Shown piece by piece: positions 25,960 to 35,700 of a stretch of DNA of 64,000 nucleotides. The translations under genes were made by a program, and so were the position numbers. The notes below the pieces were generated by a model, which worked only from the letters and a program-made list of their open reading frames with translations, had not been told where the DNA came from and did not search any database. Origin of the DNA: Ancylothrix sp. D3o (GTDB lineage Bacteria > Cyanobacteriota > Cyanobacteriia > Cyanobacteriales > Oscillatoriaceae); NCBI RefSeq assembly GCF_025370775.1, contig NZ_JAMXEX010000003.1, positions 1 to 64,000 of the forward strand, given 5' to 3'. Within the stretch, counting starts at the first letter, position 1. Each line of letters opens with the position of its first letter.

Positions 25960-26637
25960 GTGTTTACAGGACTGATTCAAGGACTAGGCTCCCTAGAGCG
26001 AATAAGCTCAGAGCGAGTAAGAATTTTATGCCACCCAGCCGGTGCTAAGGCGATTTTACAAGATTTAGCGCTTGGCGACAGTGTTGCAGTGGATGGGGTT
26101 TGCCTCACCGTTGAGGAAATTCTCCAAAACGGTTTTGTGGCGGCGGCTTCCCCAGAAACGCTACGTCGCACAACTCTGGGACTTTCCGAAGAAGCTTCCT
26201 ATGTCAACCTCGAAACGTCGCTGAGGGTTGGCAGTAAATTAGGAGGGCATTTTGTCACCGGCCATGTGGACGGTACCGGCTGCTTGCAGGAAGCCCTAGA
26301 AACTGCTTCGTCGTGGGAAGTTACTTTTAGCGTTAGCGCCAGTCCCATTGGCCGATATATCGTCAACAAAGGCAGTATTGCTGTCAATGGCATTAGTTTA
26401 ACTATTGCCGAATGTGACAAGGCCGGTTCTTGGTTTAAAGTTGCTGTTATTCCTGTTACCTGGGCAGAAACTAATTTGCAGTACCTCAAACCGGGTAGTT
26501 TTGTCAACCTCGAAGGCGATATTATTGGCAAATATGTGGAAAAGTTTCTCGGCTTCAATGCGCCTTTGCAAAACCACCGGCAACAGGCTGAAGAGGTTAT
26601 CACAGAAAGCTTTTTAGCAGAAAACGGGTTTATGTAA
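25960..26637 (+). CDS. ribE: Riboflavin synthase, alpha chain
   Basis: 225 residues with two lumazine-binding repeats. The first begins with the invariant FTGLIQGLGSL, continues ALGDSVAVDGVCLTV and ends with RVGSKLGGHFVTGHVDGTG. The second repeats the pattern with NKGSIAVNGISLTIAE and NLEGDIIGKYVEKFL. The enzyme dismutates two 6,7-dimethyl-8-ribityllumazine molecules to riboflavin. The start is GTG at 25960, which gives the canonical (M)FTG N-terminus. The C-terminal 20 residues extend slightly past the usual end. It is convergent with the M23 gene. Confidence 0.97.
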   Translation: MFTGLIQGLGSLERISSERVRILCHPAGAKAILQDLALGDSVAVDGVCLTVEEILQNGFVAAASPETLRRTTLGLSEEASYVNLETSLRVGSKLGGHFVTGHVDGTGCLQEALETASSWEVTFSVSASPIGRYIVNKGSIAVNGISLTIAECDKAGSWFKVAVIPVTWAETNLQYLKPGSFVNLEGDIIGKYVEKFLGFNAPLQNHRQQAEEVITESFLAENGFM

Positions 26638-26683
26638 CTGCGAGTCTTGGGGGCCGGCGCTTAAGAGGGAAAATTTAAAAAAT

Positions 26684-26703
26684 CCCCCCTAAAAAAGGGG
26701 GGG
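26684..26703 (-). terminator. Terminator of the M23 peptidase gene
   Basis: A CCCCCC (26684-26689), TAAAAAA, GGGGGGG (26697-26703) hairpin lies between convergent ribE and the M23 gene. Read on the minus strand, the stem is followed by ATTTTTT, a proper U-tract, so it mainly serves the M23 gene. Confidence 0.8.
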
Positions 26704-26713
26704 TTGGGGGCAT

Positions 26714-28237
26714 TTAATTCGCCCTAGCTTGCGTTTTTGGCGCGACTGGGGGGACGGGGGGTAGGGAGATGGGTTTGGGTGCGGCTTGAGATGCCGGAGG
26801 TTTGGCTATGACGGATGCGGTTTCGAGAACGGGCCCTTGTAAGGGGGTTTGGGGTGCCGGTAAGGCAATCACAGGAATTTCGCCTTTTTTGGTTGAGGGC
26901 GGTGTAGGTGGTGCTTGGACGGTTTGAAATCCTTGTACCATTTGAGCCATTGCGATTTCGAGTTGGGCACCGGCATCGAGGGTTTCCCAACCGTTGGCGG
27001 TGAGTTGGCGGAATTCAAAATGCAGGTGTGGGCCGGTGGAGTTGCCGGTGCTGCCAACTCGTCCGATGGGGGTTCCCTGTTCTATCGGCTGTCCGGGGCG
27101 GACTAAAATTTCTGATAAGTGAGCGTAGAGAGTTTCTTGGGTTCCTTGGCTGTGTTTGACGATGACGGTTAAACCATATCCGCCTAAGTAGTCTGCGACT
27201 TCAACGATGCCTCTTAAGGCTGCAAGTACCGGCGTTCCCATTGGTGCCCCTAAGTCTGTACCGCTGTGGAAACTGTTTCCGCCAGAAATTGGGTGTATGC
27301 GCCAGCCAAAGGCTGAGGTGATGGCGGAGGGAATACTCAGGGGAAACAAAATACTTGTGTTGCCGTTACCGGGGAATATCGGTAAAGCTGGCCTTGGGAT
27401 TGATGGGTTATAGCTGTATCCGTCATTGGGCACTGAGGAACTAAAACCGATGCCATTGGCGCTCACATTTAATGGCCCAACATTGACCGGCTGTATATCA
27501 CTGGCTATAGCTTCTTCGGGTTGGCTGTAAATTTCAGGTTGGTATTCTGGGGCCGAAGTGGGATTACCGTAATTTAGCTCTTGTTGAGCGATTTCTGGCT
27601 GTGGAACTGGTGCGCTTGCAGGAATTTCGGAGTTTGGCGCATAGGGTACTTGGATAGGGGGAAAATCGGCTTCTGCTGTTTGTGCCGGTGCTGGGGGTTC
27701 GTAGGCCGGTGCTACTGGTTCGGGTTCGTAGGCCGGTGCTGCTGGTTCGTAGGCTGTTGCTGGGGGTTCGTAGGCTGTTGCTGGGGGTTCGGGTTCGTAG
27801 GCCGGTGCTTCCACTCCTCCACCGCATACTCCGCCAGCGGGGCTTTCACCGGCTCCTAAGACGGCTTCACAACCGCTCGAACGTTCTGATAAAACAACTG
27901 AGTTCGGTTCTTCGTAATAATTTTCTGTGTTACCGACATTATAGTTTGTGGGATCTATATAAACATTACTGTAGTCTATGGGCGCTTGTGTGCCTGGTTC
28001 GGATACGGGGATGTCTATGGGTGCGGCTTCTGGCGGGGCAATTGGTGCTATGTCTGCGGGTGCCGGTTCGAGGTTGACGGGAGTTGAGTAGGTTGTGGCA
28101 TCAATCATGCCATCGGGTGCGCCTTGGCTTTGGGCCATAACGATTCCACTGCTGAGTATTCCTATACTGCCGCAGCCAACTATCGCCCGCATCAGGGTTA
28201 TGTAATTAGAACCAGGCTTTCCTAACGGTTTCTGCAT
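26714..28237 (-). CDS. M23 (LytM-type) peptidoglycan endopeptidase with proline-rich linker
   Basis: 507 residues. A hydrophobic signal segment lies at about 17-36. A long Pro/Ala/Glu-rich region follows, with repeated AYEP units at about 144-185. The M23 domain spans about 300-425. Zinc ligands are His324 and Asp328 in HSGTDLG and His406 in HLHFEF, with His373 in YAHLS as the other active-site His, so the enzyme looks intact. It should cleave peptide cross-links in peptidoglycan in the periplasm. A second Pro-rich tail ends the protein. The linker may span the thick cyanobacterial wall. Confidence 0.92.
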   Translation of the reverse strand: MQKPLGKPGSNYITLMRAIVGCGSIGILSSGIVMAQSQGAPDGMIDATTYSTPVNLEPAPADIAPIAPPEAAPIDIPVSEPGTQAPIDYSNVYIDPTNYNVGNTENYYEEPNSVVLSERSSGCEAVLGAGESPAGGVCGGGVEAPAYEPEPPATAYEPPATAYEPAAPAYEPEPVAPAYEPPAPAQTAEADFPPIQVPYAPNSEIPASAPVPQPEIAQQELNYGNPTSAPEYQPEIYSQPEEAIASDIQPVNVGPLNVSANGIGFSSSVPNDGYSYNPSIPRPALPIFPGNGNTSILFPLSIPSAITSAFGWRIHPISGGNSFHSGTDLGAPMGTPVLAALRGIVEVADYLGGYGLTVIVKHSQGTQETLYAHLSEILVRPGQPIEQGTPIGRVGSTGNSTGPHLHFEFRQLTANGWETLDAGAQLEIAMAQMVQGFQTVQAPPTPPSTKKGEIPVIALPAPQTPLQGPVLETASVIAKPPASQAAPKPISLPPVPPVAPKTQARAN

Positions 28238-28994
28238 ATTCCAGACTCTTGTATTGTTTGAAAGTAACGAACGAAGGGTTTATACGAGTTTGTGTCAGCT
28301 TTTTTTGGGAGCACCCTGGGGACAGTCGAACCAAAGTTTATAGTAATCCATACTTAGGACAGATGGTGTACTGTTGTTTGTTTTTGGGAAAAAGTTTTTC
28401 CTCAACCAGCGGGTAGATTTATAAATAAGGCTCTTTTTTTTTCATCTTTCTTGGGTTTGGATTAAGCTGGAAGTTTAAACGGTCGAGCGGCAATTTTAAC
28501 ACCGCAGGAATACCACAGCAAACTAGAGGCGGGTTTTCAGAGGGAGGTGGTTTTCTTCTTGAAATTCCGCCCGCTCGTTTGAGTTTGGGTGGGTTTGGTT
28601 GAAACAGGGGAGTGGTTTTTCTCTCATCAAATCAATGGTTTTGTAAAGTTTTTAGCTGGAGAAATTAAATATAGGCGTTGAAAATCGGCCTCGACAATTG
28701 ACTGATGGCTTTGTGAGTGCTGATCTTGGTTTCTGGTTCTAAAATTCTGACCCGGATCTTCAGGGGCGCTGGGGGATTAATCGGGGCCGGCAAATATTGC
28801 TGAGGTTATTAAAGGTGAGTTGGCTGCGCGCGATCCCGAAATTGGCAGGAGTCTGTAAAATATTATCAAGTTGACGTGCCGATCAATCAGGTTGTCATAA
28901 AAGCTGCCCTGGCAACTACAGCTTGAGAATCTAAACAGCAAAATCTAAAGTCTAAGTCCGGGTATTCTCAATTTACGCCCACAACCAAAATCTC
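28238..28994. other. Long divergent intergenic region, nothing identified
   Basis: 757 nt between divergent M23 and pgeF genes. It contains T-rich runs near 28431-28447 and GC-richer stretches near 28540-28620 and 28760-28870. I see no supported frame, tRNA or strong hairpin. A long 5' leader or small RNA could hide here. Confidence 0.45.
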
Positions 28995-29792
28995 ATGTAC
29001 ACTTGGCACTGGCAAACTTGGAACGAACTGCCCTATTTAACTTGCAGTCTTTTGGAAAAATGGCCACATGGCTTTTTCACCCACCACTGCTGGCCTCGCT
29101 CACCGGCAGAATTGGTGGCTTCGCTACAACCCCAAGCTGAGGTTTACCGAGTGAAGCAAGTACACGGAAATACGGTATTGACAACTAATCAAATAGGTGA
29201 TATATCGGATTTTCCCGTCTCTGAGCCAGAAAGTGTTGCTTACCCCGAAGCAGATGGACTTGTGACGGAACAATCTCAGCAAGCGGTATGGGTGGCGAGT
29301 GCGGATTGTACGCCGGTGTTGATTGCGGATAGGCAAACCGGTTTGGTGGGGGCGGTTCATTCTGGCTGGCGGGGAACTGCTGCCAAAATTGTGCCGCAGG
29401 CAATTGGGCGAATGCTGGAACAAGGCTGCCGGTTAGAGAATTTGCTCCTAGCGATGGGGCCGGCGATAGCTGGTGAAGTTTATCAGGTGTCGGAAGATGT
29501 GGCGGAGGCTGTTTGTGCTTCGGTTGTGGCCGGTTCAAATTCAGACAAGCTAGGGTCATTGTTAGACCAGTTTTCTGATGTAGGGGTTTTGGATGATCCA
29601 GAACCAGGAAAGGTGCGTTTAGATGTGCGGCGAGTGATTGGTTTACAGTTGGAGCAGTTGGGGGTTGCACCTGAACAAGTGGCGATTGCGCCTTATTGTA
29701 CTTATCAAACTCCAGAGCATTTTTTTTCCTATCGGCGCGATAATCTCAGAAAGGTGCAGTGGTCAGGAATTGTCAGCAGGGAACTTGCTTGA
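28995..29792 (+). CDS. pgeF: Peptidoglycan editing factor PgeF (YfiH/DUF152, laccase-like fold)
   Basis: 265 residues with all the family metal and substrate motifs: QVHGNTVL, ADGLVTEQ, the SADCTPVLIAD cysteine, GAVHSGWRGTAAKIV, MGPAIAGEVYQVS, and a C-terminal CTYQTPEHFFSYRRD. In Escherichia coli PgeF removes wrongly incorporated L-Ser from peptidoglycan precursors. Purine-nucleoside phosphorylase or deaminase activity has also been reported for relatives. A CPP1-like gene follows after 83 nt on the same strand. Confidence 0.93.
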   Translation: MYTWHWQTWNELPYLTCSLLEKWPHGFFTHHCWPRSPAELVASLQPQAEVYRVKQVHGNTVLTTNQIGDISDFPVSEPESVAYPEADGLVTEQSQQAVWVASADCTPVLIADRQTGLVGAVHSGWRGTAAKIVPQAIGRMLEQGCRLENLLLAMGPAIAGEVYQVSEDVAEAVCASVVAGSNSDKLGSLLDQFSDVGVLDDPEPGKVRLDVRRVIGLQLEQLGVAPEQVAIAPYCTYQTPEHFFSYRRDNLRKVQWSGIVSRELA

Positions 29793-29875
29793 GGGTAAGA
29801 AAACCGGCTTTTGGGAAAACTTGTAGGCGGAGATCAAGCTAAGCTAATTTTTAGGGCAGGGAGGTTTAAGAAAAA

Positions 29876-30478
29876 ATGAGCGAAAATTATTACGAAAAGC
29901 TTGGTGTCAAGGAAACGGCTTCTTTTGATGAAATCCAAGATGCTCGCAACCGGCTTTTACAGCAATACAGTGGGGATCGCAAGCGTCTGGAGAGCATCGA
30001 GGCTGCGTATGATGCGATTTTGATGGATCGCTTACGGATGCGCCAAGAGGGCAAAATTAAGGTGCCAGAAGGAATTCGTTTTCCCGAAAAGCTAACTCCG
30101 CCACCGGCTGCGGCGTCTGCACCGGCTTCTAAAAGTCCTGTTTGGTTACAAAAACTTATCGACCGGCCTGCTCCTTCGGAGATTTTGTGGCCGGCGGGGG
30201 TGTTTGGCACTTTGGCTGTTTTAAGTGCGGTTTCTACGATTGGGGCTTCGGTGTTGCAGTTATCCTTGGCTTTGGGGGTGGGTGCGGCGCTTTATTTCCT
30301 CAATCGCAAGGAAGGCAGGTTTGGCCGGTCTTTGGTGCTAACTCTGACTGGTTTGGTTGCTGGTTTGGTTTTGGGTGCGCTGCTTTCACAGGTGGCGTTG
30401 CTTGGTTTATCTGAGGAAAAATTTATTACGTTAATTGCGTTTTTTGTCCTCTGGTTGGTAAGTTGCTTTTTGCGTTAA
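29876..30478 (+). CDS. CPP1-like J-related membrane protein
   Basis: 200 residues. The N-terminal 60 residues resemble a J domain without the HPD tripeptide (YYEKLGVKETASFDEIQDARNRL split over two helices). The C-terminal half contains three or four membrane helices (AVLSAVSTIGASVLQLSLALG, LVLTLTGLVAGLVLGALLS, LIAFFVLWLVSCFL). This layout is that of CPP1/CDF1-type proteins, which in plants act as chaperones for light-dependent protochlorophyllide oxidoreductase. The role in cyanobacteria is inferred. AGGGAGG lies about 9 nt before the ATG. Confidence 0.88.
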   Translation: MSENYYEKLGVKETASFDEIQDARNRLLQQYSGDRKRLESIEAAYDAILMDRLRMRQEGKIKVPEGIRFPEKLTPPPAAASAPASKSPVWLQKLIDRPAPSEILWPAGVFGTLAVLSAVSTIGASVLQLSLALGVGAALYFLNRKEGRFGRSLVLTLTGLVAGLVLGALLSQVALLGLSEEKFITLIAFFVLWLVSCFLR

Positions 30479-30479
30479 T

Positions 30480-30550
30480 TTGTCCTTTTTAGTCATTAGT
30501 CATTAGTCATTAGAAAAAAACATATTCCTAGAAAGGACAAATGACAAATG
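30480..30550. repeat. STRR array folding into a bidirectional stem
   Basis: Three tandem AGTCATT heptamers at 30491-30511 face ATGACAAATGACT repeats at about 30540-30552. TTGTCCTTT (30480-30488) is mirrored by AAAGGACAA (30532-30540). The element fills the gap between the convergent CPP1-like and hppD genes and may terminate both. Confidence 0.7.
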
Positions 30551-30551
30551 A

Positions 30552-31649
30552 CTATTGACTACGTTTTATTTGTTGACGTTCGATGGCTTCAAACAAAGCC
30601 CTAAAGTTTCCTTCTCCAAATCCTTTTGCTTCTAACCGGCGTTCTATTAACTCGAAAAAAAACGTGGGTTGTTTGAAGATTGGCTGGGTGAAGGTTTGCA
30701 AAAGAAGAGGGCAAACACTCTGGCTTTGCCCGTCAGCGTCGAGGGTTTGAGGTTGCCAGTCTAGGAGGATTTGTGAAAGTTGAATTTGTTGCCAGTCGCT
30801 TTTAGAAAGGTTAATTTCTTGTTTGTTTTGCAGTTCGCTGTAGTAAGTATCGGGAACTTCTATAAAGGCTAAGCCTTTTTTTCTTATTTGGTTAACGGTG
30901 GTGATGATGTTGTGTGTGGCAAGGGCGATATGTTGGACACCGGCACCGCGATTGATGTCTAAAAATTCTTGGATTTGCGAGTTTTTTGTCGTGGGTTCGT
31001 TGAATGGTAGTTGTACGTTTCCTTCTTTTGCTCTTAAAACTTGCGAACGTAATCCTGAGTTTTGAGTTTGGATATTAAAGCTTTGTTGGCGGGTTAATTT
31101 TAATGTGTTTTCGTACCAAGTAATTGCGGGTTCTAGTTCTCCTGCGCCGACATTGATAACTATATGATCGATACCTAAAATGGGTATGTTTTGTTTGTGA
31201 GGAGTGGGTACAAAAGTTAAATTACTATCGAGGATAATTGACCATTTTTGAGAAGAATTGATCGGTGCGGTGGTTTCAATTAAGGTGTGGGTTAAGTCTC
31301 CCCATCCTCTGATTTTTGCCCATTTTAGGATGCCGGTGTTTGTTTGTGTTTGGCGCACCGGCTCGATAATTTTCTCTGGGGCTAACTGGCTGACAATTTC
31401 TTCTATTTTGGGCAAAAAAAATGATATGTCTGCTACACCGGCTGGGTGAAGTGAGAGATAGTGTGCTACGGGACTAGCAGAAGTAAGGGGGGAAGATAGT
31501 ATAAAGTAGGATTGGCCGGTTTTGAGGATTTCGCTGTGGGTGTGGGTGTTGATAGCGGTGGCTATGGGTTGAAATTCTAGGCGATTTTGCAGCCAGTTTC
31601 GCCATTCTTTGGCGTTTTCTAGGTAGAAGTGGATGTGATCTATTTGCAT
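30552..31649 (-). CDS. hppD: 4-Hydroxyphenylpyruvate dioxygenase
   Basis: 365 residues with two glyoxalase-fold halves. The iron ligands read as His162 (GIDHIVIN), His240 (VQHIAL) and Glu333 (FFFELIER). The C-terminal GFGEGNFRALFEAIERQQ gating helix is intact. The enzyme converts 4-hydroxyphenylpyruvate to homogentisate, the head-group precursor for tocopherol. The ATG at 31649 is preceded by a run of C residues instead of a ribosome site. A repeat array lies 8 nt upstream, in the leader. Confidence 0.93.
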   Translation of the reverse strand: MQIDHIHFYLENAKEWRNWLQNRLEFQPIATAINTHTHSEILKTGQSYFILSSPLTSASPVAHYLSLHPAGVADISFFLPKIEEIVSQLAPEKIIEPVRQTQTNTGILKWAKIRGWGDLTHTLIETTAPINSSQKWSIILDSNLTFVPTPHKQNIPILGIDHIVINVGAGELEPAITWYENTLKLTRQQSFNIQTQNSGLRSQVLRAKEGNVQLPFNEPTTKNSQIQEFLDINRGAGVQHIALATHNIITTVNQIRKKGLAFIEVPDTYYSELQNKQEINLSKSDWQQIQLSQILLDWQPQTLDADGQSQSVCPLLLQTFTQPIFKQPTFFFELIERRLEAKGFGEGNFRALFEAIERQQIKRSQ

Positions 31650-31656
31650 GGGGGGG

Positions 31657-31695
31657 TTTTTTAACCGCAGATAAACGCAGATAAACGCAGATAAA
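31657..31695. repeat. ATAAACGCAG tandem repeat
   Basis: TTTTTTAACCGCAG followed by two exact ATAAACGCAG units and a partial third. The first part is the reverse complement of the end of the 49-bp repeat at 9552-9600, so both belong to one family. It sits in the presumed leader of hppD. Confidence 0.7.
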
Positions 31696-31723
31696 TGGGA
31701 TGAATTTTTGGGGGGTTGGGAAA

Positions 31724-31752
31724 CCCGATTTTTTGAAATATCGGGCTTTTTT
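31724..31752. terminator. Terminator downstream of the SDR gene
   Basis: CCCGAT (31724-31729) and ATCGGG (31740-31745) flank a T-rich loop, with a T-run on the plus strand and a shorter one on the minus strand. It lies just after the stop of the leftward SDR gene, so that gene is the likely user. Confidence 0.65.
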
Positions 31753-31756
31753 AAAG

Positions 31757-32467
31757 TTAGAAAAAAAGGTGGCTTTCTGGTTGGATGTTTATTTCCATTG
31801 GGACGGCTTGTGGTTGGGCTGTGAGGGCAAACATTATGGCTTCGGCTGCGGTTTCTGCACTGAGCATTTTTTTACGGTCTACTTTTAGGTTGACTGTATC
31901 CCAAAAGGGGGTATCAATGCCGCCAAAGTAAAATAAGGTGGTTTTTATGCCGTAGCGTTTTAGTTCTTCTGCGATACATTTGCTGAAGCCAACTGCACCA
32001 AATTTTGAGGCGCAATAGGCGGCTGCCATTGGCATTGTGTGTTTTCCTAAAATGCCGATAATGTTACATATATGGCCGGTTTGTCTTTCTTTCATTATGT
32101 TGGCGGCTGCTGTGGTTGTGTAGAAGCAGCCTTTGAGGTTTAGGTCTAACATTTTGTCTAGGTCGGCTGGTTCTAGTTTGTTCCACTGTTTGAGGATGCC
32201 GGCACCGGCAGCATTAATCAGAATGTCGATTTGGCCAAATTGTCCGACGGCTTTATTCATCAGCATTTCGACTTGCTGGGGGTCGGTGATGTCTGTTTGC
32301 ACCGGCAACAGATGCGAGGGGGTTAAAAATTCGGCTGCGAGGTTGTCTAGTTTGTTGACGTCTCTGGCGGCTAGGACGAGATGTACTCCCTGTGCGGCCA
32401 GTTTTCGGGTGACGGCAGAGCCTATCCCGCCGGTGGCTCCTACAATAACGGCTACTTTATCTTTCAT
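31757..32467 (-). CDS. Short-chain dehydrogenase/reductase
   Basis: 236 residues of the classical SDR family. The cofactor motif GATGGIGSAV is at residues 10-19, NAAG at about 86-89 (LINAAGAGIL), and the catalytic Tyr-x3-Lys is YCASK near residue 152. Asp after strand 2 is replaced by AARD, which favours NADP. The substrate cannot be told. It stands upstream of hppD on the same strand, but a terminator and repeat separate them. Confidence 0.92.
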   Translation of the reverse strand: MKDKVAVIVGATGGIGSAVTRKLAAQGVHLVLAARDVNKLDNLAAEFLTPSHLLPVQTDITDPQQVEMLMNKAVGQFGQIDILINAAGAGILKQWNKLEPADLDKMLDLNLKGCFYTTTAAANIMKERQTGHICNIIGILGKHTMPMAAAYCASKFGAVGFSKCIAEELKRYGIKTTLFYFGGIDTPFWDTVNLKVDRKKMLSAETAAEAIMFALTAQPQAVPMEINIQPESHLFF

Positions 32468-32776
32468 GGCTTTACATTTGTTTACAATTTCTAGTTTAGC
32501 GGGAAATTGATGGATTTTTCGGTTATTAATTTTAGGGTTAGCATTGAGGGGATGGCATCTAACTGTGTGGAGATTTACAGATTTATACAGTTATGTTTAT
32601 CTATGATTGATGCTCTTATCCATATATAGCGTTTTTCTTAGGGCTACTGTGGTGCAGAAACACCCAAAAATCAGTTTTCTTGAAAAAGCCTACTTTTTTA
32701 GAAACCGGCCTAAAAAAATGAGTTTCTTAGAAAAAGAGTTTTGTAGAAAAGCAAATAAACTTTAAATATCGCCTAA

Positions 32777-35700
32777 TTATTTACTCTTTGAATACTCACT
32801 CAAAAGAGAAACAATCCTCGCAACTAAATCTGCCGGATTATAAGGTTTAGAAATATGCTCAGAAAACCCCGCTTGTAAAGATTTCTGTTGATTCCATTCT
32901 CCAGCATAACCACTCACAGAAATCGCCTTAATCATGCCATCGGCTTTCACAAGTAAACCCCTTTTTTCTGGCGGCAACTGGCGAATATGAGCCAACAAAC
33001 CATAACCATCCATTCCTGGCATTCCAATGTCACTAATGAGCAGATCAAAATTAGATTTAGTTATCACTTCCAAAGCAGCCGGCGCACTTTCCACAGCCGT
33101 CACAACAGCCCCCTCCATCTCCAGAAGCGTTTTCATAATATCCAGAGAGTCTGGTTCATCATCTACCACCAAGATCCGAACGTTTTGCAAAGTCATACTC
33201 GGTTGCGAATCTGGCGCTGAGGGGGTAGCTGGTTCAGCAGCAGCCAGTATTGGCAGCCAAACCGTAAAAGTCGCACCCTTACCCTCACCCAAACTCTCGG
33301 CTGTAATATGACCCCCATGTGCTTTAACCAATTGCTGAGTAAGCGCCAATCCCAGCCCTAAACCTCCAAATTGTCGAGTTGTCGAACTATCTTGCTGACG
33401 GAATAACTCAAAAACATGGGGGACAAAATCTGGGCTAATACCCTTTCCAGTATCACTAACCTCAAGTTGGGCATAGCCGTTATTTTTTGACAAACGCACA
33501 AATATCCGCCCATTTTTATCTGTAAATTTGATAGCATTTGACAGCAAATTACAGAGAATTTGTTGCACCCTGTTGGCATCAGCAAAGATTGGTTCGCTCT
33601 GGGCTTCCAGGTGAAGTTCAATTTCAATAGATTTATCTTTAGCAGACAATTGGACAGTTTCTAGTGCCGCCTTAATTATGTCAACAAGGAAAACGGGAGT
33701 TTGATTAAGAATTAACTTACCCGAAATGATGCGAGAAATATCTAACAGGTCATCAATCAGTTGTACCTGAAGTTTGGCATTACGCTCGATTGTAGCTAGG
33801 GCTTTTTGAGCCTGTGCTTCGTTAAATGAACGCGATTGCAGCATTTTTGTCCAGCCGAGAATCGGGTTGAGGGGACTTCGCAATTCGTGGGAAAGAACAG
33901 CTAAAAATTCATCTTTGCTGCGGTTAGCTGCTTCTGCTTGCTCACGGGCTAGGCGTTCTTTTTCAAGCGCTTGATCGCGTTCGGCAATTACTTGTTTTTG
34001 GTCGTGGATATCGGTGCCTGAACCAAACCATTTAATAATTTTGCCGTTTTCATCCCGTAAGGGAAATGCTCTTCCTAAATGCCAGCGATATTGACCATCA
34101 GAAGCTCGTTTAAAGCGATATTCAATTTGGTAAGCTGTACCCGTCCGTACCGCTTCGCTCCAAATATGAACGCATTTCTCTACATCATCTGGGTGGAGCA
34201 CTGCTTCCCAACCCCAACCCTGAGTTTCCTCAAAGGTCATGCCGGTGTAATCATACCAGCGTTGGTTGTAGTAATCCAAAAAACCATCCGCTCTAGCCGT
34301 CCAGAAAATTTGCGGCATACAGTCGGCTAAGGTGCGGAAGTTCAACTCACTTTGCCGCAGGGATTCTTCTGCTTGTTTTCGCTCGGTGATCTCTGTAGAA
34401 ATCCCAATTAAACCGATAACGTTACCTTGTTCGTCTCGGTAAGGAGATTTGATGGAAATATAAGTACCTTTTCTATCTAAAAATTGAACGACTTCTTCCA
34501 AAACCTGCACTTCGTCTGATTCCATGACTAGGAGATCATTGGCAGTAATTCTCTCTGCTTCTTTAAGATTGATCAGAACATCTAAATCAGTTTTACCGAT
34601 TACTTCTTCTGTTGTTTTACCCAGCAAACGCAGAACTGTAGGATTAGCCATCAAAAAGCGTCCCTGGCGATCTTTAACATAAATCAATGTGGGTGTTGTC
34701 TCATTAATTGCATTTAAAATTGCTGTACTTTCTCGCAAAGCTTCTTCTGCTTGTTTGCGGTCGTGAATATCTGTATTGGTGCCGTACCATTTAATAATTT
34801 GTCCCTGTTCATCTCGCACCGCCACCGCCTGCGACAAAAACCAGCGATAAACGCCATCACGAGAACGCATCCGTGCTTCGATTTGATAGTTTTTTCCTAT
34901 TTCTAGTCCCTGATTCCAAGCGGCTCCCAGACGAGGTAAATCTTCTGGATGGATAAATTCTGTCCAGCCATAATTTTGTAATTGTTCTGGTGTTGCGCCG
35001 GTGTAATCATAGGCACGCTGGTTGTAATAGTCTATTCGCCCGTCCGGTAGGGTTGTCCAAACTTGGTGAGGAATGGCTTCGGGAATTACCCTTAACTGTC
35101 GTTCGCTTTGGCGCAGGGCAAATGCGGTGTTTTCGCGTTCGGTTACATCTTGTGTGATGCCAATCAGCCGCACAAGCTTTCTGTCTTCAAAGAAAGCACG
35201 GGCGCTTTCTTCGAGAATCACAACACTGCCATCGGGTCTGATCAGACGATAGGTAGTTACATAGGTATCGTTCTCAGGAGTTATACTTTGCAGCAAGGCG
35301 AGGAATTGTTCCTGATCGCTGGGATGGATGCGTTTGATGTAAGTTGTACCCGTCTCCTGTTCTGCTTCTGATAAGGGCAATCCCAGCAGAGGCGCACAGT
35401 CTACCGTGCGTCGCACCACGTCGGTAAAAGGGTTCCACTCAAAGGAAAACATCCGCGCAATGTTCAGGGCGATTTGTGTGCGGGTTTGGCTTTCTTGCAA
35501 GGCTTGCTCGATCTCGCGGCGTTCTGTTATGTCTGTTACCATTCCCAAGGCTCCTATTACTTTGCCTTGGCTATCAAAGACGGCATTAGCAGAGACATTT
35601 GCCCACACAGTTGAGCCATCTTTATGACGAAATTGGCAACTAAGGCTATCTCTTTTACCTTGCAGCCGGCGAGCGAATTTTTGTTCGGTTTCGGCTTTGA

